DNA of 64,000 nucleotides, taken from Anaerolineales bacterium (GTDB taxonomy: Bacteria > Chloroflexota > Anaerolineae > 4572-78 > J111). Under the pieces are notes generated by a model. That model was not told where the DNA came from. It saw nothing but the letters and a program-made list of their open reading frames with translations, and did no database searches. This document shows, piece after piece, positions 54,182-61,273 of this stretch. Positions within the stretch are counted from its first letter, which is position 1. The number at the start of each line of letters is the position of its first letter. The DNA is taken from assembly GCA_015075405.1 (NCBI GenBank), contig JABTUK010000004.1, positions 372,001-436,000 on the forward strand. Reading direction: 5' to 3'. A program made the position numbers and the translations under genes.

Positions 54182-54979
54182 CTACGACGCTTTGAAAAGT
54201 TTTGTAAGCCGCTTAATGAATGAGTTACCTTCTTCGAGGTTCAGGAAGGGAACTTCTTCGCCGGTGAGACGCCGGGCAATATTGCGATAGGCCTGCCCCG
54301 ACAGCGCTCCATTTTCCATGACCACCGGCCGTCCCTTGTTGGTCGAGACAATAATTGCCTCGTCGTCGGGGACAATGCCAATCAAGTTAATCGCCAAAAT
54401 ATCCATCACATCACTGGTATTGAGCATATCGCCGCGTTTGATCATGTCAAGGCGCAGCCGATTGACAATCAAATCGGCCGGACCTTTCTCTTCCGCCTCG
54501 ATCAAGCCAATAATCCGGTCGGCGTCGCGCACCGCCGATACTTCGGGCGTGGTCACAATCACCACTTTATCGGCGGGAGCGACCGCGTTTTTAAAGCCCT
54601 GCTCTATCCCGGCCGGCGAATCAATCAGAATAAAATCAAAATCGGGCCGCAACTGCTTGCAAACCTCAATCATATCCCCCGGCGTTACCGCCGTTTTATC
54701 GCGGGATTGGGCCGCCGGTATCAAGTACAACTCTTCCAGCCGCTTATCTTTAATCATAGCCTGGCGCAGCCGGCACGTCCCTTCGACCACATCCACCAGG
54801 TCATAGACAATCCGGTTTTCCAGCCCCATGACCACGTCCAGGTTACGCAGGCCAATGTCGGCGTCAATCGCTACAACCTTTTTACCCTGCGCCGCCAGAG
54901 CCGTACTCAAATTAGCGGTGGTTGTGGTTTTGCCCACGCCACCCTTGCCCGAAGTTATGGTTATAACGACTGCGCTCAT
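54182..54979 (-). CDS. minD: Septum-site determining ATPase MinD
   Basis: The 265-residue ParA/MinD ATPase shows the deviant Walker A GKGGVGKTTTTANLS, switch I DADIGLRNLDVVMGLENRIVYDLVDV, Walker B DFILIDSPAGIEQGF, and a C-terminal amphipathic helix (NSFIKRLTKLFK) that binds membrane. It acts with MinC to block division at wrong sites and lies between minC and minE. Confidence 0.97.
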   Translation of the reverse strand: MSAVVITITSGKGGVGKTTTTANLSTALAAQGKKVVAIDADIGLRNLDVVMGLENRIVYDLVDVVEGTCRLRQAMIKDKRLEELYLIPAAQSRDKTAVTPGDMIEVCKQLRPDFDFILIDSPAGIEQGFKNAVAPADKVVIVTTPEVSAVRDADRIIGLIEAEEKGPADLIVNRLRLDMIKRGDMLNTSDVMDILAINLIGIVPDDEAIIVSTNKGRPVVMENGALSGQAYRNIARRLTGEEVPFLNLEEGNSFIKRLTKLFKAS

Positions 54980-55016
54980 AGTCTCTTCCCGATTTCTAGG
55001 TTTTTAATTGCTCAGC

Positions 55017-55122
55017 CATGTCATTTCGACCCGCGAAGCGGGTCGAAATCCCCGACACCTTACTTTTACGTGTTGTGCCCTTGGGATTTCTCGCTTCCCT
55101 TTGGGTCGCTCGAAATGACATG
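55017..55122. repeat. CATGTCATTTCGA nested inverted repeat, copy 3
   Basis: The 106-bp copy with perfect 13-bp outer arms and inner GAAATCCC/GGGATTTC arms lies in the minC-minD spacer. It also has an inner CCCGCGAAGCGGG hairpin. Confidence 0.85.
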
Positions 55123-55159
55123 AGCTTGAGTAGTAACTTTTAATTTACGATACGACTCA

Positions 55160-55208
55160 ACGAATGGCGAATAGCGAAAATAAATCATTCGCCATTCGCC
55201 TATTCTTC
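55160..55208. repeat. GAATGGCGAATAGCGAA hairpin
   Basis: CGAATGGCGAATAGCGAA faces TTCGCCATTCGCCTATTC around a short AT loop, directly after the minC stop. Confidence 0.65.
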
Positions 55209-55883
55209 TTACTTCCACGGCTCGGCCACAATTTGACCATCCTGCACCGAGGCCATTTCCGGCACAAGGTCATGCTCGGTGTCATCTGCGGGCGAACGGG
55301 TAATGTAATCACCGATGCGAAGTTGGGTAGGCGACAATTGCAGGGCGCAAACCACAGCATTTTTATCGCCGCCGGTTCCGGCGTGAACCGTACCCCGCAG
55401 TCGTCCCCAGATCACCACACTGCCTCCCGCTCGAATCTCCGCCCCTGGATTCACATCGCCAATAACCACCACATGCCCCGGATGATGCACCACCTGCCCG
55501 GAGCGAAGGGTGCGCTGTACCAGCATTGCATCTCCCTGGCCCACCGGCGCAGCGGTAACAGGCACAGTCGCCGGTCTAACGGACAGGCTCAGGCTGGTTT
55601 CCAGGCCCAATTGAACGGCCGCTTCCTGAGTGTCGGGCGACTCGCTCTCCACGGCCCATAGGGTCACATTATGGCGGTTAAGGGTTTGACCAATTTGCTC
55701 CAATTCCTGGAGCGTTAACTGCCGTGAGCCAACTGCCAGACCCACTCGGCCCCCTTTAAAGAAAGATGCTTTTTCGCCCAGGCGCTGCTCCAATTCGTCA
55801 ATCAACCCCGGCCACGCTCCTGCGCCCAGGGTGATAATCAGGCCGTCACTGGTGCCTTTAATGTTAATGCGGTCACTCGACAT
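55209..55883 (-). CDS. minC: Septum-site determining protein MinC
   Basis: MinC inhibits FtsZ and is brought to the membrane by MinD. The 224-residue protein has an N-terminal domain (about 5-95; IKGTSDGLIITLGAG) and the C-terminal beta-helix (about 120-215) with QRTLRSGQVVHHPGHVVVIGDVNPGAEIRAGGSVVIWGRLRGTVHAG and the LRIGDYITR region. It precedes minD with two repeat elements between, so the min genes are not tightly coupled. Confidence 0.95.
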   Translation of the reverse strand: MSSDRINIKGTSDGLIITLGAGAWPGLIDELEQRLGEKASFFKGGRVGLAVGSRQLTLQELEQIGQTLNRHNVTLWAVESESPDTQEAAVQLGLETSLSLSVRPATVPVTAAPVGQGDAMLVQRTLRSGQVVHHPGHVVVIGDVNPGAEIRAGGSVVIWGRLRGTVHAGTGGDKNAVVCALQLSPTQLRIGDYITRSPADDTEHDLVPEMASVQDGQIVAEPWK

Positions 55884-55903
55884 CGGAGGTCTCGTTTGTT
55901 GTT

Positions 55904-55966
55904 GAGAGATTAGAGATTGGAGATTGGAGATTACTTTATTTTAATCTCCAATCTCTAATCTCCAGG
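55904..55966. repeat. GAGATTGGAGATTGG hairpin
   Basis: GAGATTAGAGATTGGAGATT faces AATCTCCAATCTCTAATCTC around an AT loop in the mrdA-minC spacer. The same family is inside hypF (37034) and at 61101. Confidence 0.8.
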
Positions 55967-55971
55967 ATTTT

Positions 55972-58386
55972 TTAATTCTCGGCTACGGGAGTGCCCGCCG
56001 CTGGTTGAGCCTTAAATTCTACCAGATAGCGCAGACCATTGCCAATTTCCAACGACAGTGACGGCGCGCCGGCATAATCGGGCAAACGCAAGGCCCAGTT
56101 AGAGGCCAGGTTCTGGTCGAGTTCGGTGTAATCAAATTGACCGGTCAGGCCCGACCTGATTTGAGCCACCACCTGGCCACTCGCCAGCACCTCAACCAGA
56201 ACATCGGGCACACCCTGACCTGCGGCATCGAGCACAAAACCGGAAACACTGGCTTTGTCGCTGCTCCAGGTGTCGGTACCCAGCAGGCGCACGCTGAAGG
56301 TTGTTTCGGGCAAAATTGCCGGGAGCGTCTCCTCCTCTTCTTCCGGTTTGGCTTTTTCCTCTTCTTCCGGGATGTTGAAGTAGTAGCGTAATATTTTGTT
56401 GGTTATCGGGACCGCTACTTCCGACCCTTCGAGGGCAGCCCCACCGCCATACACAAATACAATGGTGGCAATGGTTGGATTGTTGCTGGGCGCATAAGAG
56501 GCAAACCAGGCGTGGCTGGTTTTAACCCGGCCATCCCGATCCAGGCATTGGGGATAGCGGTCGCAAAACTCGGCGGTACCGGTCTTGCCGGAGGCAATAA
56601 TCCCCGGCACATCAAATTGATCGTGGGCCGTGCCGGCCTCCCAGGCAATAACATCGCGCAGACCTTCGTGGATCAGCGCCATAAATTCAGGGTCAATCGA
56701 AAGTTTGCGGATGACCTGCGGCTCATTTACTTTCACCACATTATCGTCGGCATCCAAAATCTCTTTGACCAGATAAGGCCGGTAAAGTGTCCCTCCGTTG
56801 GCAATAGCCGCATAAGCGTTAACCATTTGCAGCGGCGTAACCAGCACAAACCCCTGACCGATGGACATATTATAAGTATCGCCGGTCAGCCAAGTTTCGG
56901 CATAGTTGAGCCGTTTCCATTTTTGGTTGGGCACCAGCCCGCCGACCTCGCCGGGAATGTCAATGCCGGTCGGCTTGCCCAGGCCGAACATTTCGGCGTA
57001 TCTGCCCAGCCGCTCCAGGCCCAGGCCCTCATATTCGGTGGGATAGTAACCCCCGCCGACCTGATAAAAGTAAACGTCGCAGGAAAAAGCCAGGGCCGCC
57101 ACCAGATTGACCGGCCCGTGGCCGGTGCGCAGCCAACAGTAAAATGGTTGAGCCAAATCAAGATTGTCAGGCTCAAATTGGTTGGGCAGATAGAGGGTGC
57201 CTTCGTCAACAAAGATGGTATCTGAGTAAACAGCCCGTTCTTGCAGCGCCCCTGCCGCCGGAATAATCTTGAAGGTAGAGCCGGGCGGATACAGGCCGGC
57301 AATGGCATGGTTGACCAGCGGCGTCCAGGGATTTTCGCTCAAAAGCGACAGTTCTCTGGCCGAAATTCCCCGGGCAAAACTGTTATTATCAAAACTGGGC
57401 AGCGAAACCATGGCCAAAATTTCACCCGTTTGCGGATTCATGGCAATTGCCACACCCTGGTTAGAGCCGACTTCATCCATCTGTTCCTGCAAGGCTTCAG
57501 CGGTAGCTTGTTGCAGGCCCAAATCAATAGTGAGGCGTAGGTTATGACCGGGCTTGACTTCAATATTTTCGCTGACCGTTCTGATCTTCTGGCCCGTTAC
57601 ATCCACCTCGATGCTTTCCAGACCTTTGACGCCGTGCAGCCAGGTCTCATAACTCGCTTCAAGTCCGGCCAGGCCAGTGCTATCGGTCAATTCATAACCC
57701 TGGCTTGCATAGTCAGGGAATTGTTCCGCCGGGATCGGTCCGACATAACCGAGCAGGTGGCTCAGCAGTTCGCCGTATAAATAATCGCGGGTGGGTGAGG
57801 CTTCAATCGAGACTCCGGGCAGATTGATGCGCTCTTCTTCAATTTTAGCCACAATCACCGGGTCAACATCGGTAGCAACGGTAACCGGCAAAAAGGGGGC
57901 CAGAACACGGTTTTGGTTGGCGGCGTCGCGGAGGCCCAGCGGCGCATTGGCTAACTGGCGGCTGCGCGGATTGATAATTTGCCGGGACAGTTGCCGGTTG
58001 AACTGGTGATGGGTAATGGCTTGAAAGTAGCCATTATTCGCGCCGACCACCGGCTCGATCTGGGTGGTGATGGGCAAATTGAGCAGTTCCGACAGGCGGG
58101 CAAACACTTTAGCCTCGGCGGTTGGGTCTTCCGGCAGGTAGGCTGGAACGATGACCACGTTGTAGGTAGGCCGGTTACGCACCAGTAGATCGCCATTACG
58201 ATCATAAATCACACCCCGCGCTGCCGGAACCTGATTCAAACGAAAGCGATTGGCATCGGCCAGCGCTTTATAGGTTTCACCCTGCACCACCTGCAAGTTC
58301 CACAGTTGGGTGGCCAAGACCATAAAGGCGAACAAGGCCATCCCCCGGAAGAGGTAGCTACGCAAGCGAATTTGAAAGTCGGTCAT
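55972..58386 (-). CDS. mrdA: Penicillin-binding protein 2 with C-terminal extension
   Basis: This class B transpeptidase cross-links peptidoglycan with RodA. The 804-residue protein has one N-terminal membrane anchor (about 10-30), a pedestal domain with the PAARGVIYDRNGDLLVRN signature and a transpeptidase domain (about 290-690). Its motifs are SxxK in PPGSTFK, SCD in AFSCDVYFY and KTGT in ASGKTGTAEF. After an acidic linker (EEEEKAKPEEEEETLP) about 100 more residues form a CarboxypepD_reg/Ig-like domain (VSGFVLDAAGQGVPDVLVEVLASGQVV). That domain is absent from ordinary PBP2 and should sit outside the cell. Confidence 0.94.
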   Translation of the reverse strand: MTDFQIRLRSYLFRGMALFAFMVLATQLWNLQVVQGETYKALADANRFRLNQVPAARGVIYDRNGDLLVRNRPTYNVVIVPAYLPEDPTAEAKVFARLSELLNLPITTQIEPVVGANNGYFQAITHHQFNRQLSRQIINPRSRQLANAPLGLRDAANQNRVLAPFLPVTVATDVDPVIVAKIEEERINLPGVSIEASPTRDYLYGELLSHLLGYVGPIPAEQFPDYASQGYELTDSTGLAGLEASYETWLHGVKGLESIEVDVTGQKIRTVSENIEVKPGHNLRLTIDLGLQQATAEALQEQMDEVGSNQGVAIAMNPQTGEILAMVSLPSFDNNSFARGISARELSLLSENPWTPLVNHAIAGLYPPGSTFKIIPAAGALQERAVYSDTIFVDEGTLYLPNQFEPDNLDLAQPFYCWLRTGHGPVNLVAALAFSCDVYFYQVGGGYYPTEYEGLGLERLGRYAEMFGLGKPTGIDIPGEVGGLVPNQKWKRLNYAETWLTGDTYNMSIGQGFVLVTPLQMVNAYAAIANGGTLYRPYLVKEILDADDNVVKVNEPQVIRKLSIDPEFMALIHEGLRDVIAWEAGTAHDQFDVPGIIASGKTGTAEFCDRYPQCLDRDGRVKTSHAWFASYAPSNNPTIATIVFVYGGGAALEGSEVAVPITNKILRYYFNIPEEEEKAKPEEEEETLPAILPETTFSVRLLGTDTWSSDKASVSGFVLDAAGQGVPDVLVEVLASGQVVAQIRSGLTGQFDYTELDQNLASNWALRLPDYAGAPSLSLEIGNGLRYLVEFKAQPAAGTPVAEN

Positions 58387-58423
58387 GGCCGTAAATTATA
58401 CAATAGAAGCGGGATTTTAGAAA

Positions 58424-58882
58424 CTAGAATGAAAGAGGTTGCGGATTCAGCCAGCGATTGAGCAAATACAGGAGAGGAAAAACAATTAACATCGCCGCAG
58501 TATTAAAAAGAGCCACCGGCACCAGAATAAAAGAGAGGGCTTCATTCCAAATGACAGGCCGGCCTAACAAATTTAAAATCAACAAGGCCAGGCCATTAAA
58601 AAGTATGCTCAAGGGAAAGGTAAGGCTGAGGGGCAAAATGATGCTGCTGCCAAAGAGCCGCCCATGAAACAAACTGGTGATATACTCCGCCGCCAGCATC
58701 GCCAATGTAAAAAGGCCAAACGGGCCGCCGGAGAGCAAATCCAGGCTCAAGCCGCCGATCAAAGCCCAGCCAAACCCTTCGCCCAGACCCCGTAAAATCG
58801 TCCAGCCGATCACCAGCACCAAGACCAGGTCGGGGTGAACGCCGTTTATTTTGATATAGGGGGACAGGGTAGATTGCAGCAA
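58424..58882 (-). CDS. mreD: Rod-shape determining protein MreD
   Basis: The 152-residue membrane protein with about five helices fits MreD (LLQSTLSPYIKINGVHPDLVLVLVIGWTILRG, GLSLDLLSGGPFGLFTLAMLAAEYI). This extent uses a TTG start. The frame remains open with family-like hydrophobic residues (SLIPPAILISAT) up to an ATT codon next to the mreC stop, preceded by GGAG, so the true start may be there, 39 bases further upstream. It is coupled to mreC. Confidence 0.88.
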   Translation of the reverse strand: MLQSTLSPYIKINGVHPDLVLVLVIGWTILRGLGEGFGWALIGGLSLDLLSGGPFGLFTLAMLAAEYITSLFHGRLFGSSIILPLSLTFPLSILFNGLALLILNLLGRPVIWNEALSFILVPVALFNTAAMLIVFPLLYLLNRWLNPQPLSF

Positions 58883-58919
58883 GGTGGCGCTAATCAGAAT
58901 CGCCGGAGGAATAAGGCTC

Positions 58920-59786
58920 TTAATTCTCCGCCTCCTGTGCTCTTAGGATTTCGGCCTCAAAATCAATTGGCTGGAAGGAGGTGATAATGAGCATGGTTTC
59001 CAGCTTACCAAAGTCAACGGTGGGGCGGATACGAGCGGTTTGAAACATATCCTGGTCCCGCTTGACCACTTCCGTCACCTGGCCGATGACCAACTTATCG
59101 GGAAAATTGCCACCCAGGCCGGAGGTGAGCACAATATCGCCGGGGTTAACTTTAGCATCCTGCGGGATTCGCTCCATAATCAGCGTACCGTCAATGTTAC
59201 CGCGCACCAGGCCGGTGACTCGACTGTTCTGAATAAGGGCATTGACCGCGCTGGCCGGGTCAATCAACATCAGCACTTGTGCCAGGTTGGGACCTACCGC
59301 CGTCACCCGCCCGACGAGACCCCGGTCGGTGATGACCGGCATATTTTCGGCGATGCCATCACGCGCGCCAACATTTACATACACAAAGTAGAGCAGGTTG
59401 GTTGGGTCAACGCCGATACTGCGGCCTATAACAGTGGTCGTTTGGTAACTAAATTGGAGGTTGCTGCGGGTGTAATTGAGCAGTTGGCGCAAAAGTTCAT
59501 TCTCTCGTTCCAACTCGCGGAGACGAACATTGTCCACCATCAGTTTGTTGTTAAGCGCTTCCAACTCGGCATTTCTGGCTTGCAGAAGTTGTAGGCTCTG
59601 GCTTTGCTCCAACCGACCTGAGACGTTTTGAGCCACCCCCGTGGTTACTTCCTGAAGGGGAGCCAGCGCAGTTTGCGCAAAGGTTCGCACCCTGGTCATG
59701 TACCCCAGCCGGTCCAGGGCAAACCCCAAAAAAAGCAGGGCCAGGATGAGGCCAATAAAAAGCGGTCGGTTTTTTGCTGCTGTCAT
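58920..59786 (-). CDS. mreC: Rod-shape determining protein MreC
   Basis: From the ATG at 59786 the product has 288 residues: one membrane anchor (about 8-28), a coiled coil (about 55-95; QLLQARNAELEALNNKLMVDNVRLRELERENELLRQLLNY) and the two-barrel MreC domain (IGRSIGVDPTNLLYFVYVNVGARDGI, GLVGRVTAVGPN, GNIDGTLIMERIPQDAKVNPGDIVLTSGLGGNFPDKLVIGQV). The frame opens eight codons earlier, but those codons overlap a repeat. It links MreB to PBP2/RodA. Confidence 0.94.
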   Translation of the reverse strand: MTAAKNRPLFIGLILALLFLGFALDRLGYMTRVRTFAQTALAPLQEVTTGVAQNVSGRLEQSQSLQLLQARNAELEALNNKLMVDNVRLRELERENELLRQLLNYTRSNLQFSYQTTTVIGRSIGVDPTNLLYFVYVNVGARDGIAENMPVITDRGLVGRVTAVGPNLAQVLMLIDPASAVNALIQNSRVTGLVRGNIDGTLIMERIPQDAKVNPGDIVLTSGLGGNFPDKLVIGQVTEVVKRDQDMFQTARIRPTVDFGKLETMLIITSFQPIDFEAEILRAQEAEN

Positions 59787-59796
59787 ACTTCTCAAT

Positions 59797-59879
59797 GTAG
59801 CAGGTAACAAGGTAGCAGGAAAGCGTTCCGCAATTTATACCCTGCTACTTTACCACCTTGCTACTTTGCTACCTGTTAC
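59797..59879. repeat. GTAGCAGGTAACAAGGTAGCAGG inverted repeat
   Basis: Left arm units GTAGCAGGTAACAAGGTAGC face GCTACTTTGCTACCTGTTAC in the spacer between mreB and mreC, reaching the mreB stop codon. Confidence 0.8.
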
Positions 59880-60949
59880 GGCCTATGGTTGGTGCTGCCC
59901 CGTTGGAGCGAGGTCAATACTTTGGCGTATTTGTCGTAACTCTCTAACACCTGACCCGCGCCGCGAGCCACGCAGGTCAAAGGATCATCGGCGATATAGA
60001 CCCGCATCTTGGTTTCTTCCGACAACCGCTCGGCCAAACCCTGCAATAACCCGCCGCCGCCGGCCAGGGCGATCCCGCCTTCCATCAAGTCGGCAATCAA
60101 TTCGGGCGGTGTTTCATCCAGGGTGTCACGGACTGCATCCACAATCACCGAGAGCGAGTCACTTAAAGCCTCGCGGATTTCCACACTCGACACCTCGACC
60201 GAGTCGGGCAAGCCGGTAATCAGGTTGCGCCCGCGCAGGGCAATTATCTGTTCCTCCGGCAGAGGATAAGCCGACCCGATGGTAATCTTGGCCCGCTCCG
60301 CCATACGCTGACCAATCAGCAGATTGTACTTTTGGCGGGCGTAATTGATAATCGCCTCGTCCATCTCGTCGCCGGCCACCCGAATTGAGCGGCTGACGAC
60401 AATCCCCCCCAGCGAGAAGACGGCCACCTCGGTGGTACCGCCGCCGATGTCAATGACCATACTACCCAACGGCTCGGTAATCGGCAGTCCGGCCCCAATC
60501 GCTGCCGCTACCGGCTCTTCGATAATCTGGGCGTCACGGGCGCGGGCATTACGGGCCGCATCGTAGACCGCCCGTTTTTCAACTTCGGTCACACCGCTGG
60601 GAATGCCGACGACCACACGCGGCGCATAAAAGGGGGTCGGAATGAGGGTTTGCTCGTGGACTTTTTTAATAAAATAGCGCAGCATGGCCTCGGTGATTTC
60701 AAATTCAGAAATCACGCCATCGCGCAGGGGACGAATAGCCACAATATTGGCCGGCGTCCGGCCGACCATTTCTTTGGCGTCAACGCCAATAGCCAATGGT
60801 TTCTTTGTTTTTTTATCAATGGCTACAACCGAAGGCTCATTAATAACAATGCCCTTACCTCTAACATAAACCAGGGTGTTGGCTGTTCCCAAATCAATGC
60901 CAACATCAAGAGAAAAGAGCCCCAATAACGCATCTAAAGGGCCTGCCAC
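59876..60949 (-). CDS. mreB: Actin-like rod-shape protein MreB
   Basis: The 357-residue actin homologue organises lateral wall growth. It has a short amphipathic N-terminus (MAGPLDALLGLFSLDVG), the phosphate-1 motif DIGLDIGTANTLVYVRGKGIV (read here as VGIDLGTANTLVYV), GVDAKEMVGRTPANIVAIRPLRDGVI, the phosphate-2 motif MVIDIGGGTTEVAVFSLGG and the adenosine motif IALAGGGGLLQGLAERLSEE. It leads the mreBCD-mrdA cluster under its own strong promoter. Confidence 0.97.
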   Translation of the reverse strand: MAGPLDALLGLFSLDVGIDLGTANTLVYVRGKGIVINEPSVVAIDKKTKKPLAIGVDAKEMVGRTPANIVAIRPLRDGVISEFEITEAMLRYFIKKVHEQTLIPTPFYAPRVVVGIPSGVTEVEKRAVYDAARNARARDAQIIEEPVAAAIGAGLPITEPLGSMVIDIGGGTTEVAVFSLGGIVVSRSIRVAGDEMDEAIINYARQKYNLLIGQRMAERAKITIGSAYPLPEEQIIALRGRNLITGLPDSVEVSSVEIREALSDSLSVIVDAVRDTLDETPPELIADLMEGGIALAGGGGLLQGLAERLSEETKMRVYIADDPLTCVARGAGQVLESYDKYAKVLTSLQRGSTNHRP

Positions 60950-60978
60950 TTAAAATTCTCCTTCCAAATCACATAACA

Positions 60979-61013
60979 ATAGGCAGGCCCATCTACTTTC
61001 GTCGCCTGCCTAT
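60979..61013 (-). promoter_or_regulatory. 5' hairpin in the mreB leader
   Basis: A 10-bp perfect inverted repeat (ATAGGCAGGC 60979-60988; complement 61004-61013) begins about three bases after the predicted transcription start of mreB. It may protect the 5' end of the message or act as an operator. Confidence 0.5.
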
Positions 61014-61022
61014 GCCAACGCA

Positions 61023-61050
61023 ATTATACCACAATCATTGCTTTGCACAA
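61023..61050 (-). promoter_or_regulatory. Promoter of the mreB operon
   Basis: On the minus strand TATAAT (61028-61023) has an extended -10 TGG, with a weak TTTGTG about 17 bases upstream. Start of transcription is expected near 61016. The 60950-61273 spacer otherwise holds the leader hairpin and a repeat. Confidence 0.6.
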
Positions 61051-61100
61051 ACAAGTATGGGAACACACACGAAATTAAGGATCATAGTTTAACCTAATTG

Positions 61101-61138
61101 GGAGAGTGGAGATCCAATCTCTAATCTCCAATCTCCCC
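61101..61138. repeat. GGAGATTGG family hairpin
   Basis: GGGAGAGTGGAGAT faces ATCTCTAATCTCCAATCTCCC. Same family as 55904-55966 and the hypF tract at 37034. Confidence 0.7.
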
Positions 61139-61273
61139 TCCTGCCGTGAATTGAGGAAGCTATTTCGTGCTCATTCTCATAAAAGTCATTAGTCAAAAAG
61201 TGCCGTTGACAGATTTTAAGGAATGTAATATCATCTTAAATAAGTACGCTATCCTGACGAATATGCTTGAAAA

